A DNA stretch of 64,000 nucleotides from Sphagnum magellanicum (lineage: Eukaryota > Streptophyta > Sphagnopsida > Sphagnales > Sphagnaceae), in NCBI GenBank assembly GCA_021904315.1, contig CM038912.1, forward strand, positions 6,845,061-6,909,060. Direction: 5' to 3'. The translations under genes and the position numbers were made by a program. The notes beneath the pieces were generated by a model. The model did no database searches and was not told where the DNA came from. It saw only the letters and a program-made list of their open reading frames with translations. Below are positions 37,251-49,085 of the stretch, piece after piece (within the stretch, counting starts at the first letter, position 1; each line of letters opens with the position of its first letter).

Positions 37251-40200
37251 CTTTATTTTTTTTATTTTTTTGGTATTTCATGTCTGGCAATAAGAATGTG
37301 CTACTAATTTGCTTGTAAATAATCTTACAATTATTGCTTTTGGGTTGGGTTGCAACTGACCACATGACTTGGTTAGAACTTGGTGGGTACCTGTCAGGCT
37401 AGTGTCAGCTAAATTATAGTATCAAAGGGAAAAATGATGAATACCACCTCTTACGTACCAAACAAGAAACGTCCAAAAAGCCAAAAGGCCAATTATATGA
37501 ACATATATACCTATTATAAAATTTTATGGCTACCCAAGGCTAAATAAATTAAATTTTTATCGCGATAGTTTTTGGCAATCTATTTCTTATTTCTCGTGAA
37601 ACAATACCAAGCCAAAAATATTTATTTATTTGTTTATACAGAGCCAAAATTTGGAGAGAAGCTGGGAGTAACTTATTGGGAGGACTCTTGGCCTTCTCCT
37701 TTGAAAGTGGTTATTTTATTTTTCCAAATTTTCTGTCAAGTGTATTTTTTTTTCACCTCTAAAAACAAATAATCGCCCTTTCAAATGGGTTTCTTTTTTC
37801 CAATTTTACTGATATAAAACATTTGGCGAAAATTTCCCAAAAAATAACCTAGAGGAAAACCCCCCAAAAAAATCCAAAAGTTCAAAATTTTCCCAATTGA
37901 AAGAAAAAAAAATTCCCCATTCCGCTTTTAGTTTCCTAAAAGCAATAATTAAACTGACAGGCTATCTCCGGTCACCTGGTGGCTATGGCGTCTATAATAC
38001 TACTACTTCTCTCACGGGATTTCGTAGTAAAGCGGATCAGGACGTCGATGACGTGACAAGCCGTGGGTAAAGAAACGTGGATAAAGCACTCATTATGACC
38101 TATTGGGTTTAGGCCCTAGCATACCTACTAGGAGACACCTCAGCCAAGTAGGTACCTACTACCTACCTCTCGTATGGGAAACCATATACACGCTATATGT
38201 ATACCATATAATTAATTATACACGCTAAAAATACATCATACTAATTACACGCTCTGATTAATATAGGAAGCAATAATTATATATAACTTGTGAAATGGTA
38301 TAAATGTAAATCATTTACACTTACATATTCACATTTTTTTTCACTTACATTATTTATTTATTTATTTATATTTATTTCTACTAGGTAATGTAAGTGAGTC
38401 AAATACACCTACACAGTGTCATGTAAATGTAGACTCTACAAAGTGAGAGCTTATGTAACTTTCACCACTTGACCCAATCATTGTAGTTGGCCAATGAAAA
38501 ACAATCATCTATTGGTAACAATCATTCGTCTCACAGGTGCTCTTGCAGAGAGCATGGGGAACATGTGCAGTTTTACTAGCCCAAAGAAAGATTCAGAACG
38601 TTTTTTCTGTACATTTTCATCCAAAAAAGTACTGTAAACGCCAATTATTTACTATTGACGATGGCCATCTCTTAGAACATCCCCAGTGGTGCTCAGTAGG
38701 TGACCCCGCCAAAATATTTCTCACATGCAAGTTTAGTTTTTCTGTTTTTTGCAACCCCACCCATAAAACTGAAACCAAGACTACAAATGTTGGAGACTAC
38801 TAAAAGCAAACCACCTGGACGAATCATTATGATTGGTCAATCAGAAATAGGTCAGATCATATTATTAGCTCTGCCCATAGGGAAGGGACTACACATCTGA
38901 ACATGATTTGGGGATGTACTTTTGACTTTCTCGTTAACAGATGAGAAACTGACAGGTGACCTTGAAATGTTATTTTCATGTGGCTGGAGTTTTCATCATA
39001 TGGATGATTTGCATTACCTATATGGGTTAAAGTTTTGAAAAGAGGGTAACTCGAGACCCAGGCAATAAACTCTGATCTGGTTTAGGGTTTAGGGATGGCA
39101 GATTTTTCTTCTTGTTTTTTACTTTCTTCTTGTAACTTTCTAGTGTACAACATGAAATGTTGTTCTTGTTACTATTATTTTATTTATTTTTGGTTTTGGA
39201 AGGGCAAATTTAGAATTGGAAACATTAGCCAAGTGTTCAATGGTTTCAAGAATCACAAGCTGTTGTTGGGCTCCAACCCTTTAAGCAAATTGTAGGTCAA
39301 TCAGGAAATTAAATTACCAAAGATATGATGCCATAGAACTTCCACAATGCATGTTCATGTTTTAATTGCTATAAGTTTTTGATAGAGGTGGTAGTTGTTG
39401 TTCTAATGTTTTGTCATGGTAGTTGTCCTTGCACACAAGAAGTTCCATACTTAGTATAAGTACTACCTACCTCAAGTTAGAATTTGTCTCCATGGGTGCA
39501 AGAAATAGAATTTTTTAAAATATCTATTGTTTGCCTAAACCCAATTTCCAAAGGGGTTGCCATTTACTCTCTAGTTGAGAGTTGAACAACATAGTAGCCA
39601 AATCATTCACTTAGAAAAAAACAAAAAATTGTCACATGATCTACATTTCTTCCAAAAATATTGGAGCCATGCTAGTCATTTTCCAAAAAATAAAACATAA
39701 ACATTCTACCTTACACATTAGCTTCAATTAATATCTCATGTATACCTCAAAAACTTAAATTTGAGAAAAATTTGCCATGATTAGATTTTTATTTTTGACA
39801 CTCTTGTAAAACATAAATTAACAAGGTTCATAAAAGGGTAACAATTTACAAGGACATATAATCATGATGTGGTTTGTCTCCAATTTACTTTTAAAAACTA
39901 GCACCAAATGAAGAACTCATTGTTTAGTTTACTTTGCACGAATTGATTTAATTTTTCAAACTTTATTTCAATTTTATAAAAGCACACATGTGACCACACA
40001 CACACAACAAGAAGGAAATAGAAATATAAAAGGAAACTAAAAAGTTCACATAATTCTTATCTTAACATCTTATCAATAGTTAATATTTTTCATTAACTCA
40101 ACTACAACTCGGCAATGTTTTTTTTGTTTCACTGGCATGCCAATTAAATGATGAACATCCATAACAAGATGGAGGCAATGAAGCAATTTTCCATAAGAAG

Positions 40201-41600
40201 TGCAACCATCCTTATCTTATTTTTATTAACTAATGAAAAAATATGATTATTTACAATTTATTATTTGTTTATGGACAACAAAATTGAAAGCCTCAACTTG
40301 AACTCAACAAACAACTCAAATAAAACCTATATAATGGGACAAAAAAAAAATCAAATCACCAAATCTACACCCATGATTTAATTTTTATTTGCCCTACATA
40401 TCCACAACCTCCCTCCCCATTATTTTTTTCAATTACACCTTTCAAATACAAATTTTTGTTTCAGTCCATCAATAATTCCCAAAACCCTAATTTCAAGTTC
40501 TACAATTAACAAAACATTGTAGTTCATTCTCCTTTTAAAAGCTTCCTTTAGCCAAGAAACCCTAAAATTACAAAAAGGTTCAACCCTTTTGAGAACTCCC
40601 AGCCCTTAAACAAGATCTATAATTCAAATAAGGTGGTCAAAATTGACATGAATGAGGGTTTTTACATTGTTTAACATGTCATGTCACATCGTGACAACAT
40701 CATTTTATGTCATTATTCTAAAAATATATCATTAAAATTCATGAAATATTTTAATATATTATTAAATATATACTCAAATATTCTTAGATACTTTTGGTCA
40801 AGTATTCAAAATGGATGTGATTTAAACCTACAACACAACATTTGTGACAAGATGTGATGTGACCTCACATCATGTGATAACTATAATCTTAGAAAACATT
40901 TTTTTTCATTCCCATTTTTCATTTTCTCTTCAAAACCATAAAAATATTCTCTCATATCATACCTCACAAACAATATATTTCATTTTTGTCACATTCCACA
41001 TTACTTGATTTTAGTCTTGTTCACCCAACAACCAAACATTGGCCCCATCATGCTTTGCAACCATCTTCTTCTAGAATTCACAACTCACCAACTGTATATC
41101 CCTATTAATGGTATGTGCATGGTATAAATATTAAACAAATTGTCAACTTTACATATCATAATAGTTTGAGTATAACCAAGTTTATAATTCTTAAATTATG
41201 GTATGAATATAAGTAATGAAGAAACCAATACAATCAATTATGTGAGAAACACATTCCACTTTAAGATATTTTCCATTTGAACTTTTGATAATCATTTTAA
41301 AAATAATACACATTGTAATTGGGATCAACCATACATTTCCTAATTCATGGCACCATGATTTGGAACATGTTGTCTATTTTTTAACAATAACATGTTGAAA
41401 ATAAAGTGTTAAGTTATAAGGTGTATAATCATTAGGCAAACATTAAATAATAGCAACAAGTTAAATGTGGCATTGGGTTTAACAAATTTCATTTAGTACA
41501 ATGCCCAACATGAAAAAAATTCAAATTGTTTTTACTATACCTACACAATGATTAACAATGTAAACATCTTTCTTACACAACAATTTGAAAGAAAAAAACA
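37251..41600. other. AT-rich intergenic DNA, no gene seen
   Basis: It contains two tandem TTTAGGG units (39081-39094), the plant telomere heptamer but too few to call a telomere remnant. A short imperfect inverted repeat lies at 40678-40698 / 40841-40863. The G+C-richer part at 38530-38900 was read in all frames without finding a family. Confidence 0.5.
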
Positions 41601-41601
41601 T

Positions 41602-41661
41602 TTGATGTAATGGTTAGAATCCTCCCTTCAACCCAAAGGTCCAAGATTCAATCATTTTCCC
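41602..41661 (+). mobile_element. tRNA-like SINE head remnant
   Basis: TGATGTAATGGTTAGAATC resembles a tRNA D-arm/A-box, and AAGGTCCAAGATTCAATCAT resembles a T-arm/B-box, at about tRNA spacing. The last 25 bases match the similar sequence at 62729-62793. It does not fold as an intact tRNA. Confidence 0.45.
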
Positions 41662-41739
41662 AATTTTTTTTGCCAACAAATGAAATGTATAGAAAAAATT
41701 ACATAGAACATTTAAATAATTTTTAAAAGTTAGTTGCCT

Positions 41740-42426
41740 TTAGGAAATAATTTCCTTGGGGAAAAGAAGATCAAATGCCAATCTTAAACAAATTTCCCTA
41801 AGAAATAATGTAAGTTTTCCATGAAGCAAAATGAAACTCCTAGGGAGCAAAAAAGTTCCCCATGGAATAAAGGAATTACCTTGAAGGACAACTTTCACAA
41901 GGAGTAAAAAAAATTCCCTAAGGAAAAGGACAACTTTTTTAAAGCACAATGAATTTTTTTGGGGGAAATGCCCAAGTTCCTTAGGGAAACATATATTTTG
42001 AATATTTTTGCAACCATAATCATCTCATGTTCATTTTTATATAGGTTTACAACATTTCATTAAAAAGGTTTTGAAGAATGCTACAACTTTGTAATTTAAA
42101 ACATTTCAATTAGAATTCATATGAAAAAATTATGATCACACAAAAATTCGAATGCATTTGCTTCCTACGAAACATGGTTGTTCCTTGAGGCAACTTAAGC
42201 CCTTTTCTCCTTAAAGGCCATGGTTGTTCCCTAACACAACTTAGTTTTTTTCTTTTTGGGGGACATGGTTATTCTTTGGGGCAACTTATAACCTTTGTCC
42301 CTAGGGTACATGATTGTTCCTTGGGGCAACTTAAGTCCCTTCTCCTTAAGGGACATGAAAAAATCTCTGGGGTTAATCATGTGCTCAGGGAAACAAGGGC
42401 TTAAGTTTCTTAGGGGAGCAACCATG
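41740..42426. repeat. CCTTGGGG-rich minisatellite with 45-46-bp units
   Basis: Four direct units start with catgnttnttc at 42173, 42219, 42264 and 42309 (consensus includes ccttggggcaacttaag and ccttaaggga). An inverted unit follows at about 42400-42426 (cttaagtttcttaggggagc). Diverged relatives built on ttccctaaggaa or ttccttggggaa fill 41740-41995. The organisation is a decayed array with an inversion. Confidence 0.8.
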
Positions 42427-43119
42427 TTTACAAAGGAACAAATGTATCATAGATGCTAACGCCATGGAGTTTATTCATACAAATGTTCATCCATGATTTG
42501 TAATGAAATTGTACCAACTCTTTAATTTAGTTTCAATTCATTCTTAATTAGCCTCAAGTTAAAATTTTGTTCATTTTCAATTAATTTTTAATTCACTTTT
42601 AGTTCATTTCTAGTTAATTTTTAATTAACTTTTAGTTCACTTTTAGTTGAGTCTTAATCCATTCATAGTTTACATATGGGTACACATGGGCCACACATGG
42701 GCCACACATGGGTGTACATGAGTGAACATGGGCCACATGTGGGTTGGAAGTTGAAAAACTTTTTCGAGCTAAGTGTCTAATAGGTATAAATATAAGTGAA
42801 ATTCCCCATTACTTTTGGTTAGTTCAACACTTGTTTTGGATACGTATTCTTATCATAGCTTCATTTTATTTCTTTTTTGTAATAAAATCTTGTTGGATTA
42901 TTGTTTCGCACATGTCATATTCTTGTTCTTGTTTTTCTGGTTTCATGATTTGGATTTGGATTTAGGCATGCCCTTGTTTTTATTTAGATTAAAAAATCTT
43001 ATAGTCTTGTTTGTTTTATGCCCATGACAGTGAGAACTAAACGTTAATCTATCATGTTTCTTTTTGGGAACTTTCAATCTTGTTTAGCATACATGTGACA
43101 ACATAGAAACTATGGTAAC
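42427..43119. other. Simple repeats and AT-rich DNA, no gene seen
   Basis: It includes a degenerate ttaattcacttttagttcat array (about 42540-42650) and an 11-12-bp cacatgggcca array (42669-42741). The open frames at 42744-43027 are T-rich chance frames. Confidence 0.5.
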
Positions 43120-43122
43120 TTA

Positions 43123-43327
43123 AGGTGAATTCACACTTGGTATTAGGGACTTTAAGGTTGAGTCCCCTAGCACCATGTTAGCCATTTAAGACTTAGACTT
43201 AATTACCATGAAAATTTTATGTTAAGTTAACAAAATTAAACTATGGCCCATTTAACAATGGGTGCCACTTAGGATGCCACCTAGATTTTCATTTAACACT
43301 GATTTAACATCAAATGTGAATGCACCA
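43123..43327 (-). mobile_element. PIF/Harbinger-like MITE, copy 2 (205 bp, TTA target duplication)
   Basis: Inverted relative to copy 1 at 28836-29018. Ends are AGGTGAATTCACACTTGG and the inverse of TGGTGCATTCACATTTGA, flanked by TTA at 43120-43122 and 43328-43330. The interior shares most of its text with copy 1. The two copies share a family but have different 3-bp duplications, so they inserted independently. Confidence 0.82.
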
Positions 43328-43330
43328 TTA

Positions 43331-44404
43331 TTGGACAACATACCATGTTAAGCATATTTGGTAGTCACAAAGTGTCAAAGACTATATCTTCTATTATTTA
43401 TAAGGAAATAATAGTGTTTGGTGGATATAACAAGTGTCTATTTTGGAAACCAAAAGGATAATTTGATCAAAACATGGGTGGTGTGAACTCAAGACTCATA
43501 TTCAAGTTCCAACTTTAGGTTGCCATTTTTAAGGAACTCTAAAAACAAACAAAAAGGTGATTATAGAAGCTCTCTAATTTAGGATTGAAAAAAGATCTAA
43601 CATCCCAAACCATTCCATAGGTCCAGACAAACCCCTAAAGTCACATGGGTTGGCCACATGGGTCCTTCTTTATTTTCTAAGGCATGGCAAGGGAGGAATT
43701 ATGAACAACTTTCTTAAGAAAGGCTGAATACTTGCATTTACCCTAGGCTTTCTCTAGCATCGTGATAGAATTGGGAGAACTAATATGAGTTTGGAAAATG
43801 GGTTGATATTCATATGAGATGAATAATTGAGGAACCAAGATGGGTCAAGGTGGAATTGTCATAATTTCATTATTATAAAAAAGTTAGCTTTGACATTAAT
43901 TTCATAAGTACAAAACATTTGAACTATTGCGATTATCCCAAGTAGGGTTTTTTTTTATGTTAAAAAATTTGTAGCACAAGTGGCAAGGTTACACTAAGAA
44001 GGTAAACCTTTATTGTTATTTGGAAAAAAATTAGTATGATGTAGGTGGGCTATAATATTACAATGACAAAAGTGTAAATTGGGTGATAAGTTTTAGATTG
44101 CAAAGGATTTTGGTGGCTCCTACCTCAACAACCATGTGTACAAGAGTTAGCCCAAAGAATGTAAAGATGGTCAATTTTAAGCTTCCAAACATTGTGTTAT
44201 GCAATTTGGTGACATGTGACAATTATGAGAGTATAAAAATCTAACTGTAATTTGAACCCTAGTCACAAGGATCCCACCCATTGCAACACAAATTACATGT
44301 AATAGCCAATAATGTTAGTACTATCATAAACAAAAGAACAAAACATGATTATGCAAATGCAACCATTCACATTCTTCAACTCCAAACTACAAGTTCAATG
44401 TTCA
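43331..44404. other. Intergenic DNA, no gene seen
   Basis: AT-rich; the part nearest 44404 may be 3' sequence of the minus-strand hAT element. Confidence 0.5.
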
Positions 44405-47105
44405 AAGCTCACACATTCACTCCTATCCTAATTAATTCATCTCCATCATTCCAATATTTAATAGCAATTTGAAAAAGAGAATTTCCTTTAGTGAAAAACT
44501 CTTGAATAAACATGTGTACGGCAATATCCAAATGCCCAACCAATCGATTCCACAACTTAAATTGAATTTTTAAAAAATTTAGAGTGGAAAATGTTAGTTC
44601 ATCTTCCACATTGCCAATGACCTGAAAATCACTAATTCAACGTGTTTCATGAATTCAAAAAAGATGAATAAGGTGAAAGCATAATAAAATACAAAAAATC
44701 AGTTGATGAATTAAAGGTGACTTAAAAAAATGAAACAATTCGTGACATAAATACAAGAAAATAAATTCAAAATAAATTCAAGCTTCATTATGAAATCATT
44801 TTTCTTTGCATTGAATTTAATATAAATTGATTACAAAATTTGAAAAGAATTTGAATAATAAAAATAAGAACAAGTGCTTTTGAAATTAACTAATCAAAAT
44901 GGCGTTCAAAAGTACTTTTTCATTAGAAAAATTAATGAAATAAATATGTATTAAGTTAAAATACAAAGATCATTGTATATTCAAGCAAGGAATTGAAAAA
45001 ACCTATAATTTTTCCATCTTATAACATACTTCACACATACTTGAAACAAATGGTACTTTATGAAAATTAAACTTCAAAAGTTATTTGCATTAAAGAAACC
45101 TATTTTCAACCTACTTTATGATGTAAAATTTGAAAATTAATGCACAATAATGAAAAAATATCTTGTTTATCATTCATGTAAAAAAATTGAATGTATGATA
45201 TCTTTATGCTGAGTTTCATTGCTATCAACTTAACAAGTACATTGCACAGGTAAATTGTTTGTATATTTTATCTTATTTTGACCTAGCAACCAATATATTA
45301 TTTGTGACAAGCTAATGCCACAATTTGATCATTCAATTTTCATCCATAGGTTCTATCATGGCCTTAATAGTTTAATTTTCATAGTTAGCTTGAAAAAAGA
45401 AAAATGTAAATTTAAAAATTGCCTCACAAGTGGGGCAGAAACCTAGATGCCATCATTACCAACTTTATTAGATGTACAATAATGTTTTTTGATCAAAATC
45501 AAATGGTTTACAAATGTGGATTTACAATTTGGTTGTAATCAATACTATAGGCAAATAATCCCAAGAGCATTCATTAGGATATTTATCTTGGACATGATAT
45601 TGAAACCTTTGGTCCAATTCAAGCACCAACAAATCACATGCAAAGGTGCATTAGACTTTCACAACTTTGATTGCTTTATCAAAACCATCTTGAATAATTG
45701 CATGAGGGTTGCTAATTAAGGAGTCAATAAAGTCAACCATGTAGGATTATCCAACAATGTTGAAAGCCAAGTGTTATGTGCCATCATTTAGGTCAATCAT
45801 CCAACTTTGGTTAATCCTACAAGATCAATTTGCAACAATATCTTTGAACTCAAGAAAGTCCTTAGGCCGAAGTGAAATGTTAGATCAATATACATTAAAT
45901 ATACAAATCAAATTGGCATATTTTTATAAAATGTAGTCACACATGAAAACATCCTTGGTTTGCACAAATTTCATCAAACCATGGACAAATTCCAACATAG
46001 ACAAAACACAGGGCAAGCTTGAGATTATACTAACATCACACAAATTCATCAAATTGACCTTGGTTACCTCCACAAACCCATTATCAGCTACTATTTTTGT
46101 AATTGTCATTCCAAAACACTTTTAATCCTTCAATTTCCACACTTTTAATAAAATTTGTAACTTTAAGATGACATTTTGGGGAGTTAGAAAAATACCCATA
46201 TATTGGTTGAAGAAAATCTTCCAATTTGGAAACCATCAACATGGAAGACAAAGTTTACATTGCAAGGTTTGTTTTATGCACCATACCATGGATCTCAATG
46301 GAGTAAAATGTTTGGTGGGTCTTCACTAAAATGATAACACTAGATCTAACCCCCTAAAACATGGAAACACCATCAACTCCTATACACACAACATGTTGAG
46401 CAATTTTGTCATTAATCAAACCACTATAAATAATGAAAGCTTACATGATAATATTTTTTATGTTAACGATAGTTCGACCTTCAACTAGATGCTCGAGTGT
46501 GAACAAAATAGGCACTTATTTCCAACCTATCACTACATAATAATGAAGAAAGATCAAACTTTGGTTATTGACCATATTCACTTCATTAGTTGAAATTGAA
46601 AGAAAGCTTGAAGCCAAAACTATTTCTTTAGTGGCATTTAACATCACATGGTGTAAGCTTTCAAACAAATTTTCAACCTACACTATCACTCCAATGCTTG
46701 GATGGGTAGTTAAGCATTTTGAGAAAGGCAAACAATGATTGCATTTGCTCATATTTAGTAATGGTTCTACCTTGCAGAAGTAAATGGAAAATGAATGCAA
46801 TTTGAACCAATTTTTTTCTTCCTTTCTACCACACACCTACCAACTACTTATTGCAAAATAGAATCCCATCTTCTTTGTAGATATAAGTATTCATTTAACA
46901 CATGTGAATTTGTCTTGAAATAATAATATTCCCTTATTGTTCCACCTACAATAGTAGTAACAACCTTCCTTTGGTTAACATGCTTTGACATCAAATCCCA
47001 CTTCAACACCAAAAGCGTATCTAGCTTTTGCTCATCTAGATTTTGACCTTGGCAACTTTGGAACCACTTGCCTTGGAAGCACAAATTCATTTCATTCGTT
47101 TTTTC
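44405..47105 (-). mobile_element. Decayed hAT transposase gene, second type (ZNF862/C17orf113-like)
   Basis: On the minus strand, in order: KWDLMSKHVNQRKV and YYFKTNS (about 47015-46900, zinc-finger-like N-terminus); ENLFESLHHVM (46680-46640) and FLSISTNEVNMVNNQ (46606-46562); VPILFTLEHLVEGRT (about 46510); VGVDGVSMF-type text, then VHKTNLAM and TLSSMLMVSKLEDFLQPIYGYFSNSPK (46270-46170); LMNLCDVSIISSLPCVLSMLEF and VFMCDYIL (46065-45924); WMIDLNDGT (about 45800) and LELDQRFQ; and the dimerisation tail VEDELTFSTLNFLKIQF...VHMFIQEFFT (44609-44500). This is the layout of hAT transposases that carry DUF4371-like regions. Many stops and frame changes show it is dead. It belongs to a different hAT family from the element at 23-25 kb and lies in the opposite orientation. 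A low-similarity AT-rich stretch at 44620-45330 may be a later insertion. Confidence 0.78.
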
Positions 47106-49085
47106 CCCTTTCTACTAACCTTTAGGTTAGCGACAACGTGAAGTAGGTCAAGTAACACAATCATTATTGCTCATAGGGTTTTGGTTAAAATTAACATCAA
47201 ATGCAAAAACAAAAGGGACATGATTTTTATAAAATAAACTTGTGCCTAAATTTCTTCAAAAGAATGATTAAAACCATGATGAACAAAATCCCAAAATCCC
47301 AAGGCTCACAATAAATCAACTAAGCAACAACAATTGACAACACTCAACAAGCAAAAAGGCAATAGGTTTGAAGTGTTTACTAAATGCAAAACATGCATGG
47401 TTTTTATGCAAATTCACACATCTATGATCCAACTCCTAAAATTGAAAAATGTTGCAAAATTAATCACTAAAGCTTGAACAATGGATAGTGAATGGGGGAA
47501 ATTTAACAAAATTGAAAAGTTGGGATTGGAAAAACATTGCAAATTTAGAGATTTTTGGTTCTAAGATTCAAGAGCAAGTTCATGATCTACTACTATAGTA
47601 CCTTTACCATTTTCAAAATAGTTAAGGTGAATATTCATTTATTTTTCACTTTTTCACTTCGACCCTCCAATCACAAATTTCTTAGAAATTTGGATATAAT
47701 AAAAATAAAAAATCAATAATTCGACATATTATTGCAAATAGGTACCTATGTAGTTAGGTTGGTACTAATAAGTAGGTAGTTTAAATGTTGTTAATCTAAT
47801 GAGTCAGTCAATTGTGATGATTTATTGTGATGATTTAAGGTAGGTATTGATTTTGAATAAATATTTGTTATTGGATTTGGAAATAGGATGTGCTCATGGA
47901 CAAATGAACACATGAGCCATACATTTTGAAATTTTAAAAATTAAGTTTTTTGAAACTTTCAGCAGGGCAGCTTGCAAAGTTTTTGAAATTTGAAATTTTA
48001 TTGTTATTATTTTAATTATGGCCAAAATGGTAAAGGTACTACGATATACTTATACATGTACAAGTTGTAATTGACTTTGGAGTTTATTTATTTTTTGAAA
48101 ATGCATCTGATCAATTCAAATGGAATAGAGTTTTGAATTGAGAGTATTTTATTGCTTGTGAGAAATATTCCCACCAAACATAATGGCCTGTGCATTCAAT
48201 AGATCGATAAGAGAATGTATTTAATAGATTGATAACCCACGGTTATGAAGCTGATCCCAAAAAGACGCCCCCAAAAAACGCTGTTTGAATGGTGTCTGCC
48301 GCCACCGTCATCGCTAGCTCCGCCACGTCTGGTACCCTAATCAAAATCCCGCGCGCTGCACGACGATCCCCGCGCGCTCGCTCGTTCGCGTAAGTATTTG
48401 GTGCATCCGCGCAAGCACCACTCCCTCGACTGCGAGCAAGGAGCGTCGCGAGGACGCTCTCATCAGTAATACAATTCTTCTTGTCGTGCGGGATCGATGC
48501 TGCTGCAGGTTGGTCTGTAATTCTTTCCACCTTCGCGTTCAAACTAAACTGGTGCATTTTTGGTGCCAGATTCGCTGCAGACCACCATGTACATCATCGG
48601 GGCACACTAGTGACCTCGAGCTTTTTCTATGTGTAACGGACACGGCTGGGGCGAGACGTTGATCCGTATACATGAGGTTCTGAAAACTGTCATGACTTCT
48701 TTCCTCTGCGTGGACTAGCTTTTTGTCAAAAGAAATGGCGGGCGTCGTCGTGAACTCGTGAGCTTTTTGTAGGTACTGTACTTCTCGATTCCTGGTTCCG
48801 TTCTTCTTGTATTATATTATTTTTTCGACGATCTTCTTCCCGTGCTTAGAAGGCAGTATGATCTTCCTACCGACTTGTGTCGCCTTTGATAGTTCGCATT
48901 TGGTTGTTTACTGGTGACTTTGCAACGTGATCAGGACGTGCAGGAAAATTTGTTCAATGTAGAGAATGTTGGACATTGCGGTGGGTATCTATGGTACTCT
49001 TGTGCAGCTTTTGTGGACCATCGAGGGCGCCAGTGGCGCATAGAGAGAGAAAGCTGGACATATAGAGAGGTGACAACGTGCGGCG
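47106..49085. other. Intergenic DNA and CASPL4 5' flank, with a GC-rich island
   Basis: 47106-48230 is AT-rich with no gene. At 48240-48560 G+C and CpG rise sharply (gcgcgctgcacgacgatccc, ctcgctcgttcgcg), and composition stays raised to the CASPL4 start at 49086. This is the likely promoter/leader zone. A 104-codon minus frame over the island (48557-48243) resembles nothing I know. Confidence 0.5.

Noticed and set aside
36822-37307. 161-codon hydrophobic open frame on the plus strand
   Set aside because: Generated by the T-rich tandem array; the apparent membrane-like peptide simply reflects TTT/TTA/ATT codons.
39081-39094. Interstitial telomere
   Set aside because: Only two TTTAGGG units; too short to distinguish from chance in this composition.
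48243-48557. 104-codon minus frame in the GC-rich island upstream of CASPL4
   Set aside because: No recognisable domain; GC-rich DNA has few stops by chance. Better explained as promoter or leader sequence.
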